Positions 54,968 to 64,000 are shown, counted from the stretch's first letter. The stretch is DNA of 64,000 bases from Acidobacteriota bacterium (GCA_013289665.1 JABCZN010000005.1:171810-235809), one strand, 5' to 3'. Notes: generated from the sequence alone by a model not told the origin. Program-made: numbers and translations.

Positions 54968-55567
54968 ATGCTGAAACTCGGCCTTACCGGCGGCATCGCC
55001 AGCGGCAAGAGCTTTGTCGCCGCAATCCTTCGCGAAACTGGCTTCCCCGTTCTCGATGCCGATTCCATCTCTCACAATCTTATGGAGCCCGGGCAGGCCG
55101 CTCACAACGAAATTCTCGAAGCATTCGGCGCCGATCTCAGAGACGCTCCCGGCCAGATCGACCGCCACAAACTCGCGGCCATCGTCTTCGCCGATCCCCT
55201 AAAGCTCGCCCGGCTCAATGCCATCCTCCATCCGCGCGTTGAGCAAACCATTTTCCGGCAACTCGACGACTGGCGAAAAAGCGGCACTTACCCCGCGGCG
55301 TTCGTCGAAGCCGCGTTGCTCATCGAAGCCGGCATGGCCAGCAGGCTCGACGGCCTCGTCGTCGCCTGGTGCACGCCCGAGCAGCAACTCGAACGCTTGC
55401 GCGCCCGCGGCATGAGCGAAACCGAAGCCCGCCGCCGCATCCTTGCCCAGCTACCCATTGAAGAAAAACTCAAGCGCGCCACCTACACCATCAATTGTTC
55501 GGGCACGCTCGATGAAACCCGCGCCCAGGTCCAGGCTCTCGCAGCAAAACTTCATAAACTCCAATAA
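54968..55567 (+). CDS. coaE: dephospho-CoA kinase
   Basis: MLKLGLTGGIASGKSFVAAILRETGFPVLDADSISHNLMEPG; LARLNAILHPRV. Confidence 0.96.
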   Translation: MLKLGLTGGIASGKSFVAAILRETGFPVLDADSISHNLMEPGQAAHNEILEAFGADLRDAPGQIDRHKLAAIVFADPLKLARLNAILHPRVEQTIFRQLDDWRKSGTYPAAFVEAALLIEAGMASRLDGLVVAWCTPEQQLERLRARGMSETEARRRILAQLPIEEKLKRATYTINCSGTLDETRAQVQALAAKLHKLQ

Positions 55568-55596
55568 ATCCCGGCCCGACGGCCGCTCGGAGTGAG

Positions 55597-57279
55597 CTAT
55601 TTCGTTACCGTCGTGAAAAATGAATTCCTGCCGGAGCGTAAATCCTTGCCGTACCCAAGAACAATCTGCACGCCGCCCAGCACACGAATCTTCGCCTGGG
55701 CTCCCGTATCCCACAGCCATTTCGGCGACCCAAAATATCCCGAAGGATCATACGTCCTTCCCGTGTCCACAAACGGCCCCGCCTTCACTGTGAAAATTCC
55801 GTCGCGATAAATAATCTTGTCCGTCTCCGCGTTCACGAGCACATAATTTCTTCCGAGCGGCGCATCTCCCTTTTCCCCATCCTGCAGCCCGGGATGCCCT
55901 CGCAGCCAGAGCGGCGTGTCGCGGTCAAATCCAAGCGTAAACAACTCATCGAATGGCACGTCTCCGATGGTGCGGCCGCCGCGCAGACTCAGTTGTGTTT
56001 CGTAATCGTCTCCGCGTGCTCTGGGCAGCCAGCGCGCGGCCAGCGTTCCTTCGAGCCGTCCGTATTTCCCCAGCGGATGCTGAAAGAAAGTTCCAAACTG
56101 CCCGCTTCCGCTGGAATTTAAAGTGAATCGCCGCTCCGGCAGCCGGACGAGCCACCGCTCGACATTCAATCGCAGGGCGATCGCCGATCCACCCGTAAAG
56201 AACGGCGCGGCGGAAGCCGGAATTCCTGACACATTTCGAAATTCCCGGTCACTGTATTCGACGCCTGCCTTCCACTCCCACCGGCCGCTCTCAATGAAGC
56301 GCATCTCCGCGCCCGCCGCTGCTTTCGCCACGTTCAGCCGCGCAACCGACGGACTTCCCGGCGCAAGTGTATGCGTGATATTCCAATTTTCATTTCTTCC
56401 GTCGAAATAAACTCGAAAACGCACTGCCGGATTTTCAGACACGGGCGCGGCAAGCTCGGTGAACACCCGCCGCTTTTCATCATCCCAGCGATACGCGGAA
56501 ACCCAATTCACACCCGCGCCCCCCAGGTTGTAAAATTCGGGGTCGACCGCCTGGTATGGCGCATCGCGCAGCAACGCGACCAATCCTTCCCATTTCGAAC
56601 TGCCCCAGCCATTCCGCTCGGACGCATGGAATCCCAGATCAAACGAGCCATCATCATGCACCTGTAGTTCGAACAACCTCCCGGGATACAGGTCCAGCGC
56701 CCGCAGCCGCGCCTCGGTCGCGAGATACTGTTCCCGCTGCCATTCACCGCCGCGCGCAAATCTGAATGCGCGATCCACCACCAGCGGCCGCAACCGCAGC
56801 GCCGGCTCAAACGTCAAATCCTCCAGCTCCGGCTTCCCCGCCCGGTTCCAATACTCGAGCGCCGCTTCCAGATTCCCTTCCTGGAAATAGATCGAAGCCA
56901 GAAAATTGTTCGCATAATCATCTTTCCGATTCATGGCCAGCGCCCGGCGCAAATTCCGCTTGGCCGCTGAAAACTGCCTCTCCCGGTAGGCAATCCCCGC
57001 CAGTTCGATCAGGAAGCGCGGATCGCCCGGCGCCTCAGCCCGCCCGGCCGTAAACGCAGCCTTCGCCTCTTCCCACCTCTGCAAATGCGCCAGCGCCAGC
57101 CCACGATAGAGCAGCAAGCCGGGTGGCTCGTCCGGCGACGGCTGAACCGCGCGCACCACGCCGTCCCAGTCTCCCGCTTCATAGAATTGCTTCACTTCAG
57201 AAAGTTTCCCAGCGGCCGGATCACCGGTCTGCGCCGGGGTGCCGACGGGGAGAAAGAAAAGCAGCAGAAAGAAAATCAA
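55597..57279 (-). CDS. TPR-repeat protein with C-terminal outer-membrane beta-barrel-like region
   Basis: IFFLLLFFLPVGTPAQ signal; TPR region AGDWDGVVRAVQPSPDEPPGLLLYRGLALAHLQRWEEAKAAFTAGRAEAPGDPRFLIELAGIAYRERQFSAAKRNLRRAL; C-terminal barrel-like WLRGHPGLQDGEKGDAPLGRNYVLVNAETDKIIYRDGIFTVKAGPFVDTGRTY; TTG start overlapping the upstream stop (TTGA). Confidence 0.72.
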   Translation of the reverse strand: MIFFLLLFFLPVGTPAQTGDPAAGKLSEVKQFYEAGDWDGVVRAVQPSPDEPPGLLLYRGLALAHLQRWEEAKAAFTAGRAEAPGDPRFLIELAGIAYRERQFSAAKRNLRRALAMNRKDDYANNFLASIYFQEGNLEAALEYWNRAGKPELEDLTFEPALRLRPLVVDRAFRFARGGEWQREQYLATEARLRALDLYPGRLFELQVHDDGSFDLGFHASERNGWGSSKWEGLVALLRDAPYQAVDPEFYNLGGAGVNWVSAYRWDDEKRRVFTELAAPVSENPAVRFRVYFDGRNENWNITHTLAPGSPSVARLNVAKAAAGAEMRFIESGRWEWKAGVEYSDREFRNVSGIPASAAPFFTGGSAIALRLNVERWLVRLPERRFTLNSSGSGQFGTFFQHPLGKYGRLEGTLAARWLPRARGDDYETQLSLRGGRTIGDVPFDELFTLGFDRDTPLWLRGHPGLQDGEKGDAPLGRNYVLVNAETDKIIYRDGIFTVKAGPFVDTGRTYDPSGYFGSPKWLWDTGAQAKIRVLGGVQIVLGYGKDLRSGRNSFFTTVTK

Positions 57280-57833
57280 TCGGGATTTCGCGGCACGGCA
57301 AGCAACGTCCAATGTTGCGCGGCCCTCCATTCAGACTCGAATCCCTCTCGTGAAAGCCTCAGCATCTTCTGCTGCGCCGGGTCGTTCACGTAAATCGTAC
57401 CCCTCGCCCGATCGATTCCGACCACAACCACATAATGCAGCGGCCCGTGGGGGCCGCTGGCCTTCAGGCTCACAATCAAAGGCCGCCCGCGCTCCAAATG
57501 ATGCCCCAGTTCGTCCCAATCGCCCACAAACGCAATCGCCCTGTAGCCCGCTTCCCCAAAATACCGCTTCATCGCGCTCGCCGGAATTCCCCCTTCCGCG
57601 GGAGAATAAAGCGCCGCCTGAATTTTCCCGGCATCCGGGGAAGCCAGGGCAGTCCGCCCCGTTTTCCTGTCCCAATACTCCATCACCATCGCAATTGCAG
57701 CCGAACCGCAACCGTTCTTCACCTGCGCCACAAACGGCACGTCGATCCACAGGCTGGGCGTCTCGGTGGCGAGTGTAAGTCCCACACCCGCCGCCAGAAA
57801 CATCGCCAGCCCGAGGATCGAACGCAGTTTCAT
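57276..57833 (-). CDS. C39-like / PA2778-family cysteine peptidase
   Basis: LWIDVPFVAQVKNGCGSAAIAMVMEYWDR; RPLIVSLKASGPHGPLHYVVVVGIDRARGTIYVNDPAQQ: Cys, His and Asp catalytic motifs. Confidence 0.82.
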   Translation of the reverse strand: MKLRSILGLAMFLAAGVGLTLATETPSLWIDVPFVAQVKNGCGSAAIAMVMEYWDRKTGRTALASPDAGKIQAALYSPAEGGIPASAMKRYFGEAGYRAIAFVGDWDELGHHLERGRPLIVSLKASGPHGPLHYVVVVGIDRARGTIYVNDPAQQKMLRLSREGFESEWRAAQHWTLLAVPRNPD

Positions 57834-57834
57834 C

Positions 57835-58257
57835 TCAACGCACGGCCACGATAATCAGGATCAGTGCGGCAACGCACACCAGGATGATCAGCAGGTCGCG
57901 GTCGGATAGGTTTCCCGCCGCAAACTCCCGCTGGGCCTTCTCCGCGCGCGCCGAAAGCCGCGCTAGGTCTTCCTCATCCAGTTGCTCGACGGCCGCTTTC
58001 ACCTCCTCGGAGTCCATGTGCGCCGATTTCAGTGCCTGCTGGGCTTCTTTCGTCGACAGGAACCCGTCCAGCTGCCGCACATGCTGCTGCCTGGCAGCCG
58101 ATGCGCCCGCAGCATCCTTCTGAATCTCTCCCGGTGAGACTACATGATCCTGGGCCAACGCGGCCCCAGGTGAGCCCAGTATTAGTCCCAGTAACAACAC
58201 CAAGACAGGTCCGACGGCGCTCGATAGCGACCTCTTCATCTCTCCTCCAATAAACAA
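57835..58257 (-). CDS. PA2779-family (DUF6627-like) membrane protein
   Basis: signal peptide; ASAARQQHVRQLDGFLSTKEAQQALKSAHMDSEEVKAAVEQLDEEDLARLSARAEKAQREFAAGNLSDRDLLIILVCVAALILIIVAVR C-terminal TM; gene order with PA2778-like peptidase. Confidence 0.7.
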   Translation of the reverse strand: MFIGGEMKRSLSSAVGPVLVLLLGLILGSPGAALAQDHVVSPGEIQKDAAGASAARQQHVRQLDGFLSTKEAQQALKSAHMDSEEVKAAVEQLDEEDLARLSARAEKAQREFAAGNLSDRDLLIILVCVAALILIIVAVR

Positions 58258-58258
58258 A

Positions 58259-58283
58259 TGTAGTGGGGCTGGTTCAACCAGTC
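58259..58283 (+). repeat. REP-like element TGTAGTGGGG-hairpin
   Basis: TGTAGTGGGG + CTGGTT-C-AACCAG. Confidence 0.35.
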
Positions 58284-58370
58284 TAACAACCGTCCAAGCG
58301 TCCTGTCACCCTCTCCGACCTGGGTGGCCTCCGCGAAGCTTGCGAAGGGTGGGTCTGCTCTTCTCTCCCC

Positions 58371-58397
58371 CTGTAGGGGCTGATCTCGAGATCGGCC
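58371..58397 (+). repeat. REP-like element TGTAGGGG-hairpin
   Basis: CTGTAGGGGCTGATCTCGAGATCGGCC; palindromic GATCTCGAGATC core. Confidence 0.35.
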
Positions 58398-58513
58398 ACT
58401 CCATTCTCTCCGACGCCCGAACCCTGCGCACCTCGTCCGCCCCAGAGGCGCGGCGCACCCCGCTACTCTCATTTCCCTAGCCACACCAACCAACCTGTGG
58501 CAATCTATCCACC

Positions 58514-58639
58514 ATGGGAAACAAAGATAGAGGCAAGCGCGAAGTAAAGAAACCGAAGAAGACCACCCCAAAACTCCCCCCGGCACGCCGCGACGCCGGT
58601 CCAATTCCCACCCACATCATCAAAAAAGTCGGCGAATAA
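58514..58639 (+). CDS. small basic protein, 41 aa (missed by the ORF track)
   Basis: MGNKDRGKREVKKPKKTTPKLPPARRDAGPIPTHIIKKVGE*; GNKDRGKREVKKPKK start resembles a recurrent bacterial small-protein pattern. Confidence 0.6.
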   Translation: MGNKDRGKREVKKPKKTTPKLPPARRDAGPIPTHIIKKVGE

Positions 58640-58659
58640 CTTCAGCCACGATTCGAGCG

Positions 58660-59844
58660 TTGCCGATGAAATTCCGCTGCGTCACCCTGTCAGCGACCAT
58701 GCTGCTCGCCCTGAGTTCGATCTGCAGTGGCCAAGGCAATCCTAAACTGGAAAACGCTACTACCGCGGTTACACGCGCTTTCGAATCGCACGATATCGTC
58801 ATGTTCGGCGAAATCCACGGAAACAAACAGGAATACGAGTGGCTGCGCTCTCTCGTTCTCACTCCTGAATTTGCCGATCACGTCGACGACATCGTGATGG
58901 AATTCGGCAACTCCCTTTACCAGAAATCAGTCGATCGCTATGTGAGTGGCGAAGATGTGCCCTTGGAACAGGTGCAGAAAGCCTGGCTGAATACGGTGGG
59001 CGCGATCGGGCCGCCTTCTCCGGTGTACGCTTCGCTTTATCTGGCTGTCCGCGAGACCAACCTGAAACGAAGAGGCAAGCACCAGATTCGTATCCTTTGC
59101 GGCGACCCTTATATCGACTGGGAGAAGGTCAAGGATCGGGAGGATATTGCCCCGTACCTAAGCAATCGAGATCAGTGGTACACCGAGGTGGTAAAGGATG
59201 AGGTGCTTGCCAAGCACCGTCGTGCGCTGCTGATCATGGGCTCGGGACATTTTCTCCGTGCCGGCATGCACTTTCCCGGCGGTCAAAGGACATTTTCCAT
59301 TGAGCAGCAGTTGCGGGAGGCTGGCGCCAGAACCTATCTGATCGTTTCCGGCACAAATGTGATTGGAGGCTACGACGATCTCGACCATCGATTCGATTGA
59401 TGGCCCGCACCAGTGATCGTCTCGTTGGCCGATAATTGGGTCGGTGAACTCCCTGCCCTCCCGGTTATCCTCGGAGGGGCTGAGGGTCCCCACAGGCTGA
59501 TGAGGTCCGCTTCCGGCGCCAATGCTCCACCCCCGCCACCTCCTCCCGTGAAACTAAAAGATTCGGCGGACGCGCTGCTCTATCTGGGTCCGCGGGACAG
59601 TCTGGTCGGAATCGGCATGTCCCGCGCGGAACTGTCTGGTACGCCCTACGGGAAGGAGATCGAGCGCCGGCTGACGATTGAGGGATTTCCGGCAAACTTT
59701 ATTTCCGGCCTGGAGGCTGGGAATGGCGAAGCCCCACAGTTCTCTCGACCCCAGCCACTTCGAGCCTCGGATCCTGCGCCAGCGCTTCCGCCCCCACCCA
59801 AAAACGTGGACGCCCCTTTGCCACCGCGACCGCCTTCGGAGTAG
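58660..59844 (+). pseudogene. ChaN-like/erythromycin-esterase-like secreted protein interrupted by an in-frame TGA at 59398-59400
   Basis: VMFGEIHGNKQEYEWLRSL...LIMGSGHFLR...DDLDHRFD-TGA-WPAPVIVSLADNWVGELPALPVILGG...SADALLYLGPRDSLVGIGM: both halves open in the same frame. Confidence 0.65.
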
Positions 59845-60057
59845 CGGGGGATGACCGCCCCTTTCCCCCGGGGGGTGCCCAGCTTCGGTGTTAGAACTCG
59901 TGATTTGGATCTCCTTCCGTTTTTTCCCTGCCCGCCGCAGCTTCAGCAGAGGCAGGCCACTCGCCACTTCTCCTTTATCCCCTTCTTTGCTTCACTCTTC
60001 TCTGATCCGCTACAATCTTGGGCTTGCCCTCCTGCCCTGGGGGTCCGAGGTGACCGG

Positions 60058-61488
60058 ATGAGTGGTTTGGTGAATACGTGTGCGCACTCCAGCCGGCTGT
60101 TTCTGCGGTCTGGCTGGGGAGCTTTGCTGCTGCTGGCACTGGCCTCGCTTCCCTTTGCGCCGCCCGCCACCGCCCAGCAGCGCCGCGAACGCGAGCCCAA
60201 CTCCGTCTACGCCCACAGGCGCGCCAAGCTTGCAGCCACCGCCGAGGCGCCGATCATCCTCGCCGGGCTCGCCGGGCGCGAAGAAGATTCCCAGGCTTAT
60301 GTCTTCGCTCAGGAAGAGAATTTCTACTACCTCACCGGCCACAATGAGGAGGAAGCCGGGCTGATCCTGCTCCCGCCCGCCGACAGCAAAGCCAAAAAGG
60401 ATGATTTCCAGGGGCCGCGGGAGATATTTTTTCTCCCTGCGAAGAATCCCGCCAAGGAAAAGTGGAATGGCGTGCGCTTGTCGCCTACCGACCCGGACAT
60501 CCAGGCACGCACTGGCTTCACCGACGTTCGGCCATTTTCAGAAATGCGCGCGATGATCGAAAAACTCGCCAGATTCTATCCCGCCCTCTACACCATCCTC
60601 CCCTACGAAAAAGAGCTGGGCGGTTATCCCCACGAGCGAGAAACCGTGGATTGGCTGAAGATGGCCGCGCCCCAGGCAAATCTGAAAGACGTTCGCGGCA
60701 ACATTACCGATTTGCGGTTGATCAAATCCCCGACCGAGATCGCATTTCTCCAAGAGGCTATTGACCTATCGCTCGAGGCGCACTTTGTCGCCTTCAAAAT
60801 GATGCGGCCGGGGCTTTGGGAGTATCAGGTGGCAGCGAAGATGGTGGAGGTGCACGCGATGGGCGGCTCGGAAGCGGAAGCCTACGCTCCGATCGTCGGC
60901 GCCGGGCCCAACTCGACCGCGCTGCACTACGACAAGTTGAGCCGCAAGATCGAGGACGGCGACATCGTGGTGATGGACGTGGGCGCGCAGTATTCCGGCT
61001 ATGCCGCGGACATCACGCGCACGATTCCGGCCAACGGGAAGTTCACGCCGCGGCAGCGCGAGATCTACGACATCGTCCTCGCTGCGCAGAACGCCGCGCT
61101 CGCCGCGCTGAAACCGGGCGCCGACATGTGCCGCAAGGGCAAGCAGAGCCTTTATAAGATTTCCTACGATTACATCAATTCGCATGGAAAAGATCAGCAC
61201 GGCAAACCGCTGGGCCAGTATTTCATCCACGGCCTCGGCCACAATATCGGGTTGGACGTCCACGACCCCGGTGATTCCTGCAAGCCGCTGATGCCGGGCC
61301 AGGTGGTGACCGTCGAGCCGGGAATTTATATCCCCGAGGAGAATCTCGGCGTGCGCATTGAAGACGACGTGCTCGTCACCGAGTCGGGTTACGAACTGCT
61401 GAGCAGCAAGCTGCCCCGCACCGCCCAGGAAATCGAAAAAATCATGGCCGAAGCCGCCAAACAGCGCCCCACCGAGGTCAAGCAATGA
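60058..61488 (+). CDS. Xaa-Pro aminopeptidase (M24B, PepP-like), secreted
   Basis: GGSEAEAYAPIVGAGPNSTALHYDKLSRKIEDGDIVVMDVGAQYSGYAADITRTIPANGKFTPRQREIYDIVLAAQ; GLGHNIGLDVHDPG; PGIYIPEENLGVRIEDDVLVTESGYELLS. Confidence 0.95.
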   Translation: MSGLVNTCAHSSRLFLRSGWGALLLLALASLPFAPPATAQQRREREPNSVYAHRRAKLAATAEAPIILAGLAGREEDSQAYVFAQEENFYYLTGHNEEEAGLILLPPADSKAKKDDFQGPREIFFLPAKNPAKEKWNGVRLSPTDPDIQARTGFTDVRPFSEMRAMIEKLARFYPALYTILPYEKELGGYPHERETVDWLKMAAPQANLKDVRGNITDLRLIKSPTEIAFLQEAIDLSLEAHFVAFKMMRPGLWEYQVAAKMVEVHAMGGSEAEAYAPIVGAGPNSTALHYDKLSRKIEDGDIVVMDVGAQYSGYAADITRTIPANGKFTPRQREIYDIVLAAQNAALAALKPGADMCRKGKQSLYKISYDYINSHGKDQHGKPLGQYFIHGLGHNIGLDVHDPGDSCKPLMPGQVVTVEPGIYIPEENLGVRIEDDVLVTESGYELLSSKLPRTAQEIEKIMAEAAKQRPTEVKQ

Positions 61489-61661
61489 CCGCAATCAGCT
61501 CCTCGCACCTCCGCGCCCGGATTGACGGGTATGCGGATACGGACGGAAAAAAGGGCCCACCTGTATGGTGTGCCGAAAGAAACTCGAACTCATTCGATTT
61601 GTGACGTGAGCGGTTTCCTAAAGGGGAACTCTTGAAAGAACGTGCTTAGTTTTAAATTTTC

Positions 61662-61691
61662 TTGACAAATAGTCATCCGCAGCAGTACATA
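61662..61691 (+). promoter_or_regulatory. putative promoter of dockerin-like gene
   Basis: AT-rich AGTTTTAAATTTTC then TTGACA-N18-TACATA; weak -10. Confidence 0.3.
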
Positions 61692-61755
61692 CCCCGCTTA
61701 TTCCCCGCAGCAAAGTTCGTCAACTCAGATCGCAAGCCCAAGGAACACTTTCACG

Positions 61756-63705
61756 TTGGAGAGAACGATGAACACCCTTTTCGCTCTACGAACCAAAACC
61801 CTTCTGCAAATGAGCCCAATCGTTATCATTTCACTTCTGGGTTTTTGCAAACCTACCTGCGGTCAGGATTGTTCCAGATTTTATGCTGTCAAAAGCTGGA
61901 CTGTTCAAACGAGTGTGATTGAAACGGAAAACTTCACTTCGGCGCCTGGAACAATACCCATGGAAACGGTGGTTCATAATGACACTGACACCTCGACTTT
62001 TACCTTGACCGAGACTTCCTTGGTATACCAATCCACGGTAGACGCTGGAAGTGTCGTAAATACGGTTACAATCAACGAAAAGGGAGACGCCAATTATGGA
62101 AATTCCGACGTTCAGACAATCAGCAACCAGACCTATACCGGAGTGTTGCCCCAACTGAACGGCACACTGAATGACCTGGTCTTTGAGTACGACGCAGCGA
62201 GCAATTCATGCCACTACAACTTCTTTGCTATAGGAGGTGGCTTGCCGGGACCACCCCCGCTGACAACCATAACCACCTCGAACACAGGTCAAGTAACAAC
62301 CACGTATTCCAACGGATATACTAATTTCTCTCCGATCATTGAGGTATCGAACTTACCCGTTCCCACTTCGGGCCTGGTTATTACAGGGACAACGACCGCA
62401 ACTGTCAGCTACTTTTTTCAAACCTACACGTACACTTGGACCATTACACCCGCGGACATGACACCCCTTCAGGTCACGACAACTGCGCTCCCTTCGGGAG
62501 AAGCAGAGTCGACCTATGATTCATCGCCTTCGGCAGCGATTGGGGGCATACCTTTTAGCGGTTCATTTCCATACCACTGGAACATAACCACCACTGCTCC
62601 GGGCCTCGATGTCTCCTACTACACTGGAGAAGTCTATGGTATGCCATGTTGTGAAGGCACCTACCTGGTGATACTGAAAGCAACGGACGCAGCAGGAGCC
62701 ACGGCCTCTCAGAACATAAATGTCGTCATTCAGCCTTCACAAGCCTTGGCCAGGTTTACTAAGGCACAGAAGCAATTGTATTTAGAGATAGCCCAACTCT
62801 ACACGCAGGACGCTGCCGACTGGTCAAATGGAGCGACCTCATGCTCGGCCTCAACGCCTCCACAAGAAAACGCAGTATGCAGCTTGCTGACTCTGATTCA
62901 ATACTTGGATTTAGCCACCGCGTGGTATTACGAATCAAAGGCTAAGGACCCATCTGACAGTAATTACACCGCGATCGCCCAGCCTACGCCACCTTCTCTG
63001 GCTTTGCCGAGCCCGGATCCATCCTGGACAGCCGGGCAGCTCGCCTTCTACAACGCCTGGATAAGTGTCGCTTTGACTAAGGAGCAATTAATTGGCCTCG
63101 CAGAAGCTACTATTGCTTGTGTAAACCGTGCAGAGGGCGCCCGCGAAGCGGGCAATATTAATTGGGAAGATCAGCAAGTTCTAGCGTTGAATCACTACGT
63201 AGATTTGGAAACCGCCCAACTTCAGCAGCTCTTATCTGAGCAGGCCCAACTTAAGTCCGCGCGGCCCGAGAGCGGATTTCCTGATTTTTTGATCACGCAG
63301 AATCAGGCGCAACAGTTTTCACTAGGCATCCTTGCGAACGGTTTACCTTCGGATGTTCAAACCCAGCTTACCTCCCTTGGCGTCGGCCCTGACGGGATCG
63401 CTGCCCTCACGAAAGCATTGGGGGGTTTGGACCCTTCAACCATTAGCGGGAACATCCCTTTAACGCTCGACCCAATCGTCGGCCCGGTGCAGGCTCTCAT
63501 TACAGCCAACAAACTAAGATATGACCTAAACCAAGACGGTGCGATCAATTGTGTTGACTTGCAAATTGTGAAGAACTCTTTTGGTAAGAAAGTCGGGGAT
63601 GTCGGCTATGATCCCCGGGCTGATGTAATTAACGACGGCGTCGTGAATGTCCTAGACCTCTCTGCCGTCGCAAGACAACTACCGGCAGGTACAACCTGCC
63701 ATTAG
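61756..63705 (+). CDS. secreted protein with Ig-like region and C-terminal dockerin type I-like repeat
   Basis: NLPVPTSGLVITGTTTATVSYFFQ; C-terminus RYDLNQDGAINCVDLQIVKNSFGKKVGDVGYDPRADVINDGVVNVLDLSAVARQLPAGTTCH (paired Ca-binding loops). Confidence 0.75.
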   Translation: MERTMNTLFALRTKTLLQMSPIVIISLLGFCKPTCGQDCSRFYAVKSWTVQTSVIETENFTSAPGTIPMETVVHNDTDTSTFTLTETSLVYQSTVDAGSVVNTVTINEKGDANYGNSDVQTISNQTYTGVLPQLNGTLNDLVFEYDAASNSCHYNFFAIGGGLPGPPPLTTITTSNTGQVTTTYSNGYTNFSPIIEVSNLPVPTSGLVITGTTTATVSYFFQTYTYTWTITPADMTPLQVTTTALPSGEAESTYDSSPSAAIGGIPFSGSFPYHWNITTTAPGLDVSYYTGEVYGMPCCEGTYLVILKATDAAGATASQNINVVIQPSQALARFTKAQKQLYLEIAQLYTQDAADWSNGATSCSASTPPQENAVCSLLTLIQYLDLATAWYYESKAKDPSDSNYTAIAQPTPPSLALPSPDPSWTAGQLAFYNAWISVALTKEQLIGLAEATIACVNRAEGAREAGNINWEDQQVLALNHYVDLETAQLQQLLSEQAQLKSARPESGFPDFLITQNQAQQFSLGILANGLPSDVQTQLTSLGVGPDGIAALTKALGGLDPSTISGNIPLTLDPIVGPVQALITANKLRYDLNQDGAINCVDLQIVKNSFGKKVGDVGYDPRADVINDGVVNVLDLSAVARQLPAGTTCH

Positions 63706-64000
63706 GGAATCACACCCTCGGTCAAGACAAGCACCAATCTTTCCGCTGTTGCCAGACAACTACCGATAGGGACGACGTGCCAATGAATGGAGTGGAAAAG
63801 AGGTCCAGAGATGAGGTACAAACCTCTCACAACTTCCAGTACAAAAATTAAGGTGACTCTGAATGTATCTCGACTAGCCGAAGTTCGTCACTGAACTGTA
63901 TTTTTTGATTTTTTCGCAGGTAGTTCGCCGGGAAGTTCTTACCGGTCAACAACGCACGCTCTGAAAGTCGATGTAGTGAAAACCTACCCCCTTGTTTGCA

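Overview
GC-rich bacterial chromosomal window with an Acidobacteriota-like flavour (VWFA-related protein, FecR protein, cytochrome/Cu-monooxygenase-like protein, MreBCD-PBP2-RodA-Rne/Rng block). This lineage call is an inference from gene content. Most of the window is ordinary housekeeping: queF, Lon-like protease, two threonine synthase-like genes, desaturase, PpiD/SurA-like PPIase, folD, coaE, amidohydrolase, Xaa-Pro aminopeptidase and transporters. No rRNA, tRNA, CRISPR array, transposase or prophage was recognised. The accessory material worth a second look is: (i) a three-gene operon at 55.6-58.3 kb (DUF6627/PA2779-like protein, PA2778/C39-like cysteine peptidase, TPR plus C-terminal beta-barrel protein) with a TTGA stop/start overlap; (ii) a shikimate-kinase-like P-loop kinase coupled by ATGA to thrC and inserted antisense within the mre/mrd/rng cell-shape cluster; (iii) an Rne/Rng ribonuclease whose S1 domain is split by a ~600-aa disordered insertion; (iv) a mosaic of duplicated fragments (FAD-oxidoreductase and rne 3' tails) flanking a HigBA module; (v) several decayed or frameshifted genes (XRE-ImmA/IrrE-like, RHH-GNAT, PH-like membrane protein, MNT remnant, in-frame TGA in a ChaN-like gene); (vi) a dockerin-type protein followed, in frame after its stop codon, by a second copy of its C-terminal motif. 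All calls come from reading the sequence and the supplied ORFs; no database search was run.
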